DNA of 16,910 nucleotides from Opitutia bacterium UBA7441 (GCA_002480015.1 DLQD01000100.1:1-16910); one strand, 5' to 3'; counted from the stretch's first letter, positions 1-8,065 are shown. Program-made: numbers and translations. Notes: generated from the sequence alone by a model not told the origin.

Positions 1-43
1 CCTTCAGACTGCTTTGGAGGTTGGCATGGTTACCGGCAAGTAG
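1..43 (+). CDS. Possible C-terminal end of a gene cut by the window edge
   Basis: Frame 2 reads LQTALEVGMVTGK and then stops at TAG (41-43). The residues look like an ordinary protein C-terminus, and a plus-strand gene could run in from the left. Thirteen codons are too few to name a family, and the other two plus-strand frames are also open across this stretch. The call rests only on residue composition and position. Confidence 0.25.
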   Translation, partial: LQTALEVGMVTGK

Positions 44-376
44 GGACGGCGCGAGTAAGGTTTTGTGCGGGCTGGGCATGTGCACAGAGTGAGCGATGAT
101 ATGAAGGTATGGCAAGACTTGGCTTTTCTGGCTTGGGTGCTCAGTGCACCTTAGGTCGAGATGATTAGTAGGCACGTCTTTCTGATCTAAGGTCGGATCA
201 TCCGCCACCTTACACCCGCCAAAAACACTCGCACAGTTTCCCATGCCACGGATTCAACAGCACCTTTAGGTGGTATAAGCACTGTGGAACAAATTATGCA
301 TTAGATTGCCTCTTTACTGCCTGAGGCGCACTCCGAAGTGCTTGAATAAGTGAAGTTGAAGTCGGAGCCATTCGGA
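44..376. other. Intergenic stretch without an intact gene
   Basis: No convincing complete gene lies between the possible tail ending at 43 and the msrA stop at 377. The stretch contains a short hairpin (GGTGC/GCACC, 136-150), another (GCACT/AGTGC, 328-341) and three loose copies of an ACCTTAGGT-like motif (148-156, 187-193, 262-271). Neither hairpin is followed by a T-run, so I do not call them terminators. Its second half may be a decayed gene, listed separately. Confidence 0.6.
197..349 (+). pseudogene. Possible decayed gene fragment with an in-frame TAG
   Basis: Frame 2 is open from the TAA at 188-190 to a TAA at 347-349, apart from one TAG at 302-304. The translation looks protein-like, with segments such as APLGGISTVEQIMH before the stop and IASLLPEAHSEVLE after it. 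One C-to-T change would turn CAG (Gln) into that TAG. I do not recognise a family. Other frames are also fairly open in this moderate-GC DNA, so this is a weak call that needs a homology search. Confidence 0.2.
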
Positions 377-868
377 TCATTTGATCTTGTGGTACTTGTG
401 TAAGATTTCGCGGGGAATGTGGCAAGGGGTGTTAGGGTGGAGTGTTAAGCGGTCTTGGTGTTCGGTGGCGCTTTTCAGGTAATTTGTCAGCGGCGCGATT
501 TCGAGCGCGATTTGTGCGGCATCGTGGCGTGCAGCGATGTAATTTTGTGCCGCATCGAGATGCGCGGAGTCGCAGCTATAGACTCCGGTTCGGTATTTTC
601 TCCCACTATCAGGGCCTTGTTTGTCTACGCTGTAGGGGTCGATGACTTCAAAGAGATATTCGATTAAATCTGCCACCTTGATCTCATTCGGATCAAACCA
701 AACCCGTACGCATTCGGCATAACCGTCGTAGGGGCCATCGAGGGTTTGACTGTAGCCATTAGCGCGACCCGCCTCGGTGGCAAGCACCCCTGGAAGATGA
801 CGTAAAAACTCCTGCACGCCCCAGAGGCAGCCGCCTGCTAGAAAGATTTCTTGAGATACCTTATTCAA
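377..868 (-). CDS. msrA: Peptide-methionine (S)-S-oxide reductase MsrA
   Basis: This cytosolic repair enzyme reduces the S-epimer of methionine sulfoxide in proteins, with thioredoxin recycling its cysteines. The active-site motif is GGCLWG with catalytic Cys14 (GCFWG in most relatives). The YAEC segment supplies the expected acidic residue Glu52, and DPYSVDKQGPDSGRKYR (77-93) matches the family's DP-RQG-D-G-YRS block. Cys149 near the C-terminus is a candidate resolving cysteine. At 163 residues it is near full family length. The start is TTG (866-868): no ATG lies between the upstream in-frame stop and the active site only 14 codons in. There is no clear Shine-Dalgarno site. The gene lies 79 bases downstream of hemL on the same strand and may be read from its own promoter. 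The GRANGYS...DGYAECV wording suggests the MsrA subgroup lacking the usual TGHAE string. Confidence 0.93.
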   Translation of the reverse strand: MNKVSQEIFLAGGCLWGVQEFLRHLPGVLATEAGRANGYSQTLDGPYDGYAECVRVWFDPNEIKVADLIEYLFEVIDPYSVDKQGPDSGRKYRTGVYSCDSAHLDAAQNYIAARHDAAQIALEIAPLTNYLKSATEHQDRLTLHPNTPCHIPREILHKYHKIK

Positions 869-947
869 AATCTTATTAATTTGACGTTAGACTCAAGCTA
901 AGCATCGATCATGCATAGAGCAACTGCGTTTCAAGCAGGTTCTCCAT

Positions 948-2252
948 CTAAATCGAGCGAATCCCCGCGGCGAGAATCTCGGCTGCTTGTTCGATATCTC
1001 GGCCGTTATGAGCGGTGCAGATGAAGCAAGTCTCGTAGGCCGAAGGCGGGAGGTAGACGCCGTGATCGAGTGCGTATTTGAAAAGCGTGTTGAAGTGTTG
1101 TGTTTGGCTGCTGGTGGCGTCCTCGTTGTTGCGGACTGGCTGCTCGCTGAAGAAGAGGGCGAACATGGAGCCGACCTGGGGCACTTGCAATGGAAAGCCC
1201 TTTGCTTTGGCCACGTCGAGTAGGGCCGCACGCATCGTGCGGCCCATGGTTTCGAAGAGTGGATAGGGATTCGTCTCTTTCAGCTTCTTCAGCGCGGCGA
1301 TACCTGCAGCCATGGCGAGCGGATTGCCGCTGAGGGTGCCGGCCTGGTAAACGGGGCCAAGGGGAGCGAGTTGATTCATGATCTCGGCCTTGCCGCCAAA
1401 GGCGCCGACGGGGAGGCCGCCGCCGATAATCTTACCCATCGCAGTGAGGTCGGGCGTGATGCCGACCCGCTCCTGAACGCCACCTAGGGCGACGCGGAAA
1501 CCGGTCATCACTTCGTCAAAAATGAGCACGCTTTTGTGTGCCGTGCAGAGTTCGCGCAGTAATTCGAGGTAGCCCGCGTCGGGGAGAATCAGGCCGCAGT
1601 TGGCCGGGTAGGGCTCGACGATGATCGCTGCGATGTCTGCGCCCTGTTGTGCGAAGGTCGCACGCAGGGTGTCGGCGTCGTTGTAGTCGAGCACAATGGT
1701 CTCGGCCGCGAAACTGGCGGGGATGCCCGCGCTGTCGGGATTGCCGAGGGTGAGTGCGCCCGAGCCGGCTTTAACGAGGAGTGAATCAACGTGGCCGTGG
1801 TAGCAGCCCGCGAATTTGATGATCTTGTCGCGGCCCGTGTACCCGCGGGCGAGACGGATGGCCGACATGGTGGCCTCAGTGCCGGAGTTGCACATGCGAA
1901 CTTTCTCGACGGAGGGCACCAGCTCAATAATGAGTTCGGCCATTTCAACTTCGTAAGGATTCGGCGTGCCGAAGCTGGTGCCGTTTTCCAGGGCCTGGGC
2001 GATGGCCGCGCGCACATCGGGGTCGTTGTGCCCGTGGATAGCGGGTCCCCATGTGCAGACGAAATCGATCAGGTCATCCCCGTCGGAAGTATGGAGATGC
2101 GCGCCCTCGGCTCGCTGTGTAAAAAAAGGCGCCCCGCCGACGGAGCGGAAGGCGCGCACGGGCGAATTGACCCCGCCCGGTATGAGCTGCTGGGCGCGAG
2201 CGAAAAGGTCGGCGGAACGTTGCCGTGTATGGCTTGCAGGTTGACTATCCAT
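948..2252 (-). CDS. hemL: Glutamate-1-semialdehyde 2,1-aminomutase HemL
   Basis: HemL converts glutamate-1-semialdehyde to 5-aminolevulinate, the last step of the C5 route to haem and other tetrapyrroles. It is a PLP-dependent class-III aminotransferase-fold enzyme of the cytosol. With the start used here it has 434 residues, the usual length. Visible landmarks are LIPGGVNSPVRAF near the N-terminus, the PLP-phosphate motif NSGTEA (122-127), YHGH (151-154), FDEVMTGFR (245-253) and the Schiff-base Lys274 in AMGKIIGGGLPVGA. The loop reads VEPYPANCG instead of the common VEPVAGNMG, a variant I associate with some Bacteroidetes-type homologues. An in-frame ATG lies 12 codons upstream at 2288, but the ATG at 2252 follows a good Shine-Dalgarno (GAAGGTGA, 2258-2265), so I use it. 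nadE lies 105 bases upstream on the same strand. Confidence 0.96.
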   Translation of the reverse strand: MDSQPASHTRQRSADLFARAQQLIPGGVNSPVRAFRSVGGAPFFTQRAEGAHLHTSDGDDLIDFVCTWGPAIHGHNDPDVRAAIAQALENGTSFGTPNPYEVEMAELIIELVPSVEKVRMCNSGTEATMSAIRLARGYTGRDKIIKFAGCYHGHVDSLLVKAGSGALTLGNPDSAGIPASFAAETIVLDYNDADTLRATFAQQGADIAAIIVEPYPANCGLILPDAGYLELLRELCTAHKSVLIFDEVMTGFRVALGGVQERVGITPDLTAMGKIIGGGLPVGAFGGKAEIMNQLAPLGPVYQAGTLSGNPLAMAAGIAALKKLKETNPYPLFETMGRTMRAALLDVAKAKGFPLQVPQVGSMFALFFSEQPVRNNEDATSSQTQHFNTLFKYALDHGVYLPPSAYETCFICTAHNGRDIEQAAEILAAGIRSI

Positions 2253-2257
2253 GAAAG

Positions 2258-2265
2258 TCACCTTC
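2258..2265 (-). promoter_or_regulatory. Shine-Dalgarno site that sets the hemL start
   Basis: On the minus strand GAAGGTGA ends five bases before the ATG at 2250-2252. This is one of only two strong ribosome-binding sites in the window and favours this ATG over the one 36 bases upstream. Confidence 0.7.
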
Positions 2266-2357
2266 AACGCATAAGGATGAAGTTTCAACTAACAATCGAT
2301 ACGTGTGTGGGAAATGTTGGGGCTTCACTTGTGAAGACCGCTGTAGCCTAGCTAATC

Positions 2358-4001
2358 CTAGCTCACATACTTCTGCACGATCGGAATCCGGCGACCGACG
2401 CCGAAGGCAAGTGGTGTGGTCTTGAGGCCGGGGGCGGCTTGCTTGCGTTTGTATTCGTTGAGATCAACTTTACGGACGATGTCATCGACAGTGGCTTGGT
2501 CGTAGCCCTTCTCGACGATCTCTGCACGGGAGAGGCCTTCTTCCACGTAGAGACGCAGGATGCCGTCGAGCACGGGGTAGGGGGGCAAGGAGTCTTCGTC
2601 CTTCTGGCCGGGGCTGAGTTCGGCGGAGGGAGCTTTATCGATGGTGTTGACGGGGATGATCTCGCCTCCGCGGTTCATGTATCGGGCTAGGGCGTAGACC
2701 CTCATTTTGGGCAGATCGGAGATGACGGCCAGACCGCCGCACATATCGCCATAGAGGGTGCAGTAGCCGACAGCAATTTCGCTCTTGTTACCTGTGGTCA
2801 GGAGCAAGGCGGCGAACTTATTGGACATGGCCATAAGGAGGAGGCCACGGGCGCGGGCTTGGATGTTTTCTTCGGTTACGTCTTTGGCACGTCCGGTAAA
2901 GAGTGGACTCAGTGCGGCTTCGGCGGAGGCGACGGTTTTGGCAATGTCGACTTCGTGGTATTCGATGCCGAGGTTTTTGGCGAGCGCGGCCGCATCGTCG
3001 CGACTGTGTCGGCTGGAAATGGCGGAGGGCAGGGCGACGCCGATGACGTTGTCCTGACCGAAGGCTTCGGTTGCCAACGCGCAGACGACGGCTGAATCGA
3101 TGCCGCCACTGAGACCAATGAGAGCTTTCTTGAAACCACTTTTATGCGCATAGTCGCGCAAGCCGAGCACGAGGGCGTCGTGGGTGGCGGCATTGCCTTT
3201 CAAATTGAAATATTGGGAGATGTGGCCAGCGGGATTATCGAGATCGATGATATGGTTTTCTTCGCGGAAGGCGGCGAGTCCAGCGATGAGACCGCGATCT
3301 GGGAGCGCTGCGATGCTGCCTCCGTCAAAGATCAGTTCGTCATTCCCCCCGATTGCATTACAATACACGGCAGGGCACGCGCAGCGCTCGGCAGCGTCTT
3401 GCACGAGGGGCTCGCGGGCTTCGTTTTTGCCCTCGTGCCAAGGGCTGGCTGAGAGGTTGAGCAGCAGATCGATCTTTTGCTCGGCGAGTACACCGACCGG
3501 GTCATCGCAGTAACGGCGGCTAGTGGGAACTAAAGGACTGTTCCAAATATCCTCGCAAATCGTCAGGCCGATTTTGAGGCCCTTCCAGATATGCACGGTG
3601 GGGCCTTCAGCGGGTTCAAAGTAGCGCTCTTCGTCAAAGACGTCGTAACTGGGGAGCAGAGACTTTCGGCCAATGGCTTGGACCACACCGGATTCGCACC
3701 AGGCGGCGGCGTTATAAAAGGGGCGGCCATGTAAGTAGGGGCCACGGTCTTGCACGAAGCCGATGACGGCTGGCACCTCGCCGATTTTCTCGGCGATGGC
3801 GTCGAGCGCGTCTTCGGTGTCGCTCACGAAGCGAGTTTTAAAAAGAAGATCACGCGGCGGATAGCCACAGACCGCCAACTCCGGAAAGAGCACAAGCTCG
3901 GCACCGTCGGCGACGAGTGCATTGTAGGCATTCAGGATGCGCGCGGAGTTGCCAGAGAGATCACCGACCGTGGTATTGATTTGTGCGATGCCGATTTTCA
4001 T
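2358..4001 (-). CDS. nadE: Glutamine-dependent NAD+ synthase NadE
   Basis: NadE catalyses the last step of NAD+ synthesis, amidating nicotinic acid adenine dinucleotide with ATP and ammonia drawn from glutamine. The 547-residue protein has the two expected parts. The N-terminal nitrilase-type glutaminase carries the catalytic triad Glu41 (FPELAVCGYPPRDL), Lys113 (RKSLLPSYDVFDE) and Cys149 (ICEDIW). The C-terminal synthetase has the PP-loop SGGIDSA (298-304), TGNKSE and the late DEDSLPPYP segment. All key residues are intact, so it should use glutamine directly. The ATG at 3999-4001 opens with MKIGIAQIN, typical of the family, but no Shine-Dalgarno site precedes it. It diverges from the TolC-family gene and lies upstream of hemL, so the two may share a transcript. 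Confidence 0.96.
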   Translation of the reverse strand: MKIGIAQINTTVGDLSGNSARILNAYNALVADGAELVLFPELAVCGYPPRDLLFKTRFVSDTEDALDAIAEKIGEVPAVIGFVQDRGPYLHGRPFYNAAAWCESGVVQAIGRKSLLPSYDVFDEERYFEPAEGPTVHIWKGLKIGLTICEDIWNSPLVPTSRRYCDDPVGVLAEQKIDLLLNLSASPWHEGKNEAREPLVQDAAERCACPAVYCNAIGGNDELIFDGGSIAALPDRGLIAGLAAFREENHIIDLDNPAGHISQYFNLKGNAATHDALVLGLRDYAHKSGFKKALIGLSGGIDSAVVCALATEAFGQDNVIGVALPSAISSRHSRDDAAALAKNLGIEYHEVDIAKTVASAEAALSPLFTGRAKDVTEENIQARARGLLLMAMSNKFAALLLTTGNKSEIAVGYCTLYGDMCGGLAVISDLPKMRVYALARYMNRGGEIIPVNTIDKAPSAELSPGQKDEDSLPPYPVLDGILRLYVEEGLSRAEIVEKGYDQATVDDIVRKVDLNEYKRKQAAPGLKTTPLAFGVGRRIPIVQKYVS

Positions 4002-4107
4002 AAAAAGGTATTTTGGAAACGATTGTTTGATCTGTGTCTTGCAAATCCAGGACTTGCGGGAATAGTCAGGGCTTCTTGTTTAGAAGCAAGATAGAGACTA
4101 TTTTCCA
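4002..4107. promoter_or_regulatory. Divergent control region between nadE and the tolC-like operon
   Basis: These 106 bases must hold the start signals for both directions. I see no confident sigma-70 promoter. A perfect 6-bp inverted repeat, GCTTCT-TGTTT-AGAAGC (4071-4087), lies 20 bases before the tolC-like ATG. It could be an operator or an RNA hairpin in the leader. Neither flanking gene has a Shine-Dalgarno site here. Confidence 0.4.
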
Positions 4108-5454
4108 ATGTTCAAAGAATACAAGACTTTCGCTAGCTTTGCATCGCTTTGCCTATTCATGCTCGCCGCTCCGGTTCTGGGTGAGGCTGCGCCGGCAGTG
4201 CCCTTAGCAGATGCTGAGCCGCTGCATATGAGCCTCGATGATGTGATTAATCGGGTTAAAAACCATAATTTGCAGCTATTGATTAAGCAGGAATCAGTCC
4301 GCCGTGCCCTCGAACAAAGCTATCAGCGCCGTGCTGCGCTCCTGCCACAGTTTTCACTCCGTGCAGAGCAAAGCCGCCGAAAGTTGGCCCGTGGGTTCAC
4401 ATCCGAGGCCGTCGAATCACCACCCTTTGACTCGTTTGGCTCGCGAGTGCAGGCTTCGCTCTCGGTATTTGATACTCAACGTTATGCCGATTTTCGTATT
4501 GCCCGACTCAACCATGCGATCGCTCGGAAGGACTTCGACGTCGCGACTCAGGACTATCTGGATCAAGCGATCATGCTCTATTTTACACAGCTGCGCGATC
4601 TCCGTAGTATCGAGATTGCCAAGGGGAATTTGGGGCGTGAGCAGGCGCTGCTCGAATTAGCCAGCCAACAGTATGAAGCTGGGGCGGCCGTGAAAATTGA
4701 TGTCACACGCGCTGAAGTCCGTGTTGCGACGGAGCGCCGTGCCTTAATGGAAGCCGAGACGGAGGTCGAGTCTTCGATCCTGGAGCTTAAGTCGCTTCTC
4801 GATATTGATCTGAATCAAGAAGTCCGTTTGGACAATACGATCATCGAAGGCATTCATGCGCCACTCTCGATCAAACGCTATGGCTCACTCGAAGCGCTGA
4901 CTCAATTACGCCCTGAATTGCAGAGTCAGCAACAAGTGCTGAAGCAGGCTGAGTTGACTAAGTTGGCGGCCGCCTGGCAGCGACTGCCGACGGTCGAGCT
5001 TTTCGCCGATTGGGGCTATGATTCAGGTAAGGCCTTCGACAATGAAGAAGGCGAGGCTTGGCTCGTTGGTCTGCGCGCCACCTTGCCGTTATGGGAAGGG
5101 GGGCGTATTGCTGCTGAGAAGCGTGAGGCTGCCGCCGCTCTCAGGCAGAATGAATACGAGATGCGCGACCTGCGCAATCGGATCGAGCGAGAGTTTAAAT
5201 TTTCGATCATCGAAATGGATGCACGCTATGCACAGATCGAAATTGCCAGTGATGAGGTTCGCCTAGGTCGCGACGAAGTGGAGCAGGCGCTGGAGCGCTA
5301 CCGCGAGGGACTTGCCGACAATCGTGAACTCATCGACGCGCAGAATCGCCTCGCAGGGGCCGAACGTAGCCATCTTCGGGCCATCTATCTGTATGGTCTT
5401 AGCCGCCTCGCTTTCGCACGATCTATCGGCGCGGTTGAACGAGTATTGGAGTGA
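4108..5454 (+). CDS. TolC-family outer-membrane efflux/secretion channel
   Basis: Predicted outer-membrane channel that spans the periplasm as a trimer and works with an inner-membrane pump or type I secretion unit. The first ~28 residues form a signal peptide (basic start, then ASFASLCLFMLAAPVLG). The 448-residue protein shows the two tandem OEP repeats: MSLDDVINRVKNHN... (41-) and a second half from about 260. Both are rich in long amphipathic helices with alanine, glutamine and glutamate. Family marks include LRPEL before the second helical hairpin, the LPLWEGGRIAAEKREAAAAL segment, and YREGLADNRELIDAQNRLAGAE near the end. Its length is normal for TolC relatives. No membrane-fusion protein or pump gene is adjacent, so its partner must be encoded elsewhere. 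It is the first gene of a four-gene operon, and its stop lies 5 bases before maf. Confidence 0.88.
   Translation: MFKEYKTFASFASLCLFMLAAPVLGEAAPAVPLADAEPLHMSLDDVINRVKNHNLQLLIKQESVRRALEQSYQRRAALLPQFSLRAEQSRRKLARGFTSEAVESPPFDSFGSRVQASLSVFDTQRYADFRIARLNHAIARKDFDVATQDYLDQAIMLYFTQLRDLRSIEIAKGNLGREQALLELASQQYEAGAAVKIDVTRAEVRVATERRALMEAETEVESSILELKSLLDIDLNQEVRLDNTIIEGIHAPLSIKRYGSLEALTQLRPELQSQQQVLKQAELTKLAAAWQRLPTVELFADWGYDSGKAFDNEEGEAWLVGLRATLPLWEGGRIAAEKREAAAALRQNEYEMRDLRNRIEREFKFSIIEMDARYAQIEIASDEVRLGRDEVEQALERYREGLADNRELIDAQNRLAGAERSHLRAIYLYGLSRLAFARSIGAVERVLE
5448..5451 (+). promoter_or_regulatory. Shine-Dalgarno site that sets the maf start
   Basis: GGAG at the very end of the TolC-family coding sequence lies 8 bases before the ATG at 5460. 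It supports this ATG over the in-frame GTG at 5451, which overlaps the preceding stop and lacks its own site. Confidence 0.65.
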
Positions 5455-5459
5455 TCGAA

Positions 5460-6050
5460 ATGGCGAGCCACCCTCAGCAACTCTACCTAGCTTCCGCATC
5501 ACCACGACGGGCGGAGCTTTTGCAACGCATGGGCCTGCGTTTTGAAATACGCCCGACTCACGTCGAGGAGGACGATTCCGGTTCAGCAGGCCCCGAGCAA
5601 ATGGTCAGAGAAAATGCTCGTCTGAAGGCGGCTACACTTGCGGGTGCGGAGCCTGATTCGCTCGTTCTCGGCTCGGACACGACAGTCGCCATCGACGGCC
5701 TCGTTCTGAGTAAGCCGGTGGATATGGCAGACGCCGGTCGCATGTTGCGGCTCCTGTCGGGTCGCACGCATACGGTGTTTACAGCCGTCGCGCTTCACTG
5801 GACAGCAGGGCAGCTCGAACACATTTTTATCGAACGCAGTGCAGTGCGCTTCCAAGAGCTCGACGCGGCGCGAATCGAAAACTACTTCCGTCAAATGAAT
5901 CCTTTGGATAAGGCTGGCGCCTACGGTATCCAGGAGGGACGCGAACTGATTATCGATTCAGTGGAAGGCTCCGTCGAGAATGTCATGGGCTTGCCAACCC
6001 AGCGGCTAGCCCTAACTTTGGAGGAACTTGGTTTTGATTTCTGGAACTAA
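5460..6050 (+). CDS. maf: Maf-family nucleoside triphosphate pyrophosphatase (dTTP/UTP type)
   Basis: Maf proteins hydrolyse non-canonical or excess nucleoside triphosphates to monophosphates in the cytosol and have been linked to septum formation. The family opening LASASPRRAELLQ is present (residues 10-22), including the SxxRR phosphate-binding motif. It is followed by GSDTTVAIDG with the catalytic Asp73, LSKPVD, LSGRTHTVFTAVAL and DKAGAYGIQEGRELI. The QxxDKAGAYGIQ-like wording fits the YhdE (dTTP/UTP) subgroup. That specificity is inferred from motif resemblance only. The 196-residue length is normal. The start is the ATG after GGAG (5448-5451); a GTG 9 bases upstream is the alternative. 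The TonB-like gene begins 8 bases after its stop. Confidence 0.93.
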   Translation: MASHPQQLYLASASPRRAELLQRMGLRFEIRPTHVEEDDSGSAGPEQMVRENARLKAATLAGAEPDSLVLGSDTTVAIDGLVLSKPVDMADAGRMLRLLSGRTHTVFTAVALHWTAGQLEHIFIERSAVRFQELDAARIENYFRQMNPLDKAGAYGIQEGRELIIDSVEGSVENVMGLPTQRLALTLEELGFDFWN

Positions 6051-6058
6051 GTTTTACC

Positions 6059-7177
6059 GTGTCGGATACATTGATAGCAAAGGATCCCAGTAACTTATTC
6101 CAAGGAGTGCGCGAGCCTCATTGGGTGTCCTGGATCGCACTGGCGGCCACGCTTTTGCTACACATTGGTATCGTCCTCATCTTGCCCGACGAATTTATAT
6201 CGATCTCTCAAAGTGACGGCTCTGAGATTTCGGCCAGTGAGGTCTATGAGATCAGTTTAGTTGATCCGGCAGAGGCTCGCTTTGTCGAAGCCAGTCCCGA
6301 TGTCCCGGAAAATGAGCCTGACCGTAGCGACCAGTATTCCTATCGCAGCCAGCAAGCTGCCGATGAAAGCCCGCTGGAAGATGCCATGAATCAACCGAAT
6401 GTTGCTGGTGAGGAGGATTCGCAGAAGATTCTGCAGGGAAGCCTGGAGCAAAGACCACCGATACAGCCCGGCATCTATGCGCCGACCGCACAAGCCGGGG
6501 AGGGCGAGGGGATCGAAGGCGGTGTGCTGGGTCAAACGAGTGTAACGGCTCTACCAAAGCCATCGCAACCATTGCCCGCGCCTGCATTTATTCAACAAGA
6601 CCCCGTGAGCGCAGTCGGCCCTGGAAGCCGCTCTGACCTCGTGGCTGACGCCCTCGAGGTCTTTGAACAACCCGATCCCAATGCTCCGATTAGCATCTAC
6701 CGCCCTCAACCGCAGATGGATCTAATGCAGCCGCCTGGCGATGGTGCTGGTGGAACCCCCGAAGCGCAGCCCCAGCCACGAGCACGTCCCCGTCTGGCTC
6801 CTGAGTTAATTACGGGGCCGCTCATGCGCTCTGAGAGCTCGGCCAGTCGTCGAGGTTCGCTTGCTCTCGATGCGACTTTCAGCGAATTCGGCGAGTATCA
6901 ACAGCAGTTCTATGCCGCGATTCAGACCGGATGGTATCAGGAAATCGAGTTTTTCGAACCGATTGACACTGCTACCCGTGTGCACGTGCGCTTCACAATA
7001 CATGCCGACGGTCGTGTAATGAATGTCAAAGCCGTCCAGACGACGGCCAGCGAGATCGCGACCTTTATTTGCGAGACGGCGATCACCAAACGCTCTCCCT
7101 TTCGTCCTTGGACAAAAGAGATGGTTCAGGTTTTCGGAAAGCAGCGTGAGCTCAATGTTGTGTTCCATTATCGCTGA
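6059..7177 (+). CDS. TonB/TolA-like energy transducer, single membrane anchor
   Basis: Predicted inner-membrane protein that reaches across the periplasm. It has a short cytoplasmic N-terminus, one membrane helix (about 23-42) and a long proline/glutamine-rich region (about 110-265). It ends in a compact domain (about 275-372) shaped like the TonB/TolA C-terminal fold, with the ADGRVMNVKAVQTTASE strand-turn-helix. Within the membrane helix, Thr31-LLL-His35 matches the SxxxH spacing that couples TonB and TolA to ExbB/ExbD or TolQ/TolR. This supports a role in using the proton gradient at the outer membrane. No ExbB/ExbD or TolQ/TolR gene is in the window. The start is GTG with only a weak GGA 13 bases upstream; no ATG precedes the helix. 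It sits 8 bases after maf and just before the RluA-family gene. Whether it is TonB-like or TolA-like cannot be settled from sequence alone. Confidence 0.75.
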   Translation: MSDTLIAKDPSNLFQGVREPHWVSWIALAATLLLHIGIVLILPDEFISISQSDGSEISASEVYEISLVDPAEARFVEASPDVPENEPDRSDQYSYRSQQAADESPLEDAMNQPNVAGEEDSQKILQGSLEQRPPIQPGIYAPTAQAGEGEGIEGGVLGQTSVTALPKPSQPLPAPAFIQQDPVSAVGPGSRSDLVADALEVFEQPDPNAPISIYRPQPQMDLMQPPGDGAGGTPEAQPQPRARPRLAPELITGPLMRSESSASRRGSLALDATFSEFGEYQQQFYAAIQTGWYQEIEFFEPIDTATRVHVRFTIHADGRVMNVKAVQTTASEIATFICETAITKRSPFRPWTKEMVQVFGKQRELNVVFHYR

Positions 7178-7228
7178 GTTAATGTATTGAGCTTTCATGA
7201 AAAAACGAAAGATTTGAACCAATTTCTC

Positions 7229-8065
7229 ATGTCCGCGTATACAGATACACCACTCGAAAAGCTACCTCTTAATCAGGGAGTTCATATACTGGCGCACAAC
7301 GAAGATGGTCTATTGGCGCTGGAAAAACCCTCTGGAGCGATGTCGCACCCGAATACACCCAAAGATAAAAAGAGTTCCCTCTTGGTGGCCGATTACGACC
7401 TCGAAAAAGAGTGCTACCATTGGACGGACGAGTGTGGGCAGCTTCACCATGCTTGGTTAATTAACCGTTTGGACTCACCGACCTCTGGTGTTATATTACT
7501 CGGTCTCAACTCTGAGATTAGCGCGACGATCAAAGCAGAGTTTGCCTCTCACAAGGTAACTAAGGTTTACTATGCGCTGGTCAAAGGAAAGCCCAAGCTT
7601 CCGGCAGGCTCTTGGGAAGACCACTTGAAGAAGGACGTTCACCGCGGCAAGCGCTTGTTCAAGAAAGGACAGGTCATCTCAGCGAAGACGCGCTATAATG
7701 TGATCAAGTCACCGACTGGAGGCTTTCCTGTGACTTTGCTTAAACTCATGCCCCTGACTGGGCGCACGCATCAACTGCGCGTGCAATGTAAGAAGCATGG
7801 CCTACCCATTGTAGGTGATCGTACCTATGGCAGTTTCAGTTTTAATCGCGAAGTGACTCACTACACTGAAAACAAACGCATGATGCTTCACTCGGCTGAA
7901 ACGAAGGTGCGCTACTATTATAAGGGTAAGGTAAGAGACTTCGTCGCAAACTCTGAACTTCCCGAACATTTTGATGTAGTGATGGGCTTTCGACCCGGCT
8001 TGAATATTCATCGGCCGAAGCCGAAGCGAGGCGACGTTTTACAGGGGCGCCGCTTTAAGGCATAG
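7229..8065 (+). CDS. RluA-family RNA pseudouridine synthase
   Basis: Cytosolic enzyme that isomerises specific uridines of rRNA or tRNA to pseudouridine. The family core is clear: ALEKPSG, the active-site motif INRLDSPTSGVILL with the catalytic Asp (residue 82 from this ATG), KVYYALVKG, and TGRTHQLRVQCKKHGLPIVGD followed by the YG of the substrate-binding block. There is no N-terminal S4 domain, so it resembles the single-domain RluA/TruC type. Its target cannot be told from sequence. The start is uncertain: ATG at 7229 is used, while an in-frame TTG at 7187 would add 14 residues and place the start 9 bases after the previous stop. Neither has a clear Shine-Dalgarno site. It is the last gene of the operon; the coding sequence ends inside a GC-rich hairpin. 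Confidence 0.9.
   Translation: MSAYTDTPLEKLPLNQGVHILAHNEDGLLALEKPSGAMSHPNTPKDKKSSLLVADYDLEKECYHWTDECGQLHHAWLINRLDSPTSGVILLGLNSEISATIKAEFASHKVTKVYYALVKGKPKLPAGSWEDHLKKDVHRGKRLFKKGQVISAKTRYNVIKSPTGGFPVTLLKLMPLTGRTHQLRVQCKKHGLPIVGDRTYGSFSFNREVTHYTENKRMMLHSAETKVRYYYKGKVRDFVANSELPEHFDVVMGFRPGLNIHRPKPKRGDVLQGRRFKA

Noticed and set aside
328..341. GCACT/AGTGC hairpin as terminator of msrA
   Set aside because: The stem is only 5 bp and no T-run follows on the minus strand.
1791..2351. Open frame of 186 codons on the plus strand opposite hemL
   Set aside because: It is antisense to well-conserved HemL sequence and shows no recognisable motif or start signal.
5451..5459. GTG start for maf overlapping the TolC-family stop codon
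   Set aside because: GGAG lies 8 bases before the ATG at 5460, and the GTG has no site of its own. The three extra residues are not needed for the family fold.
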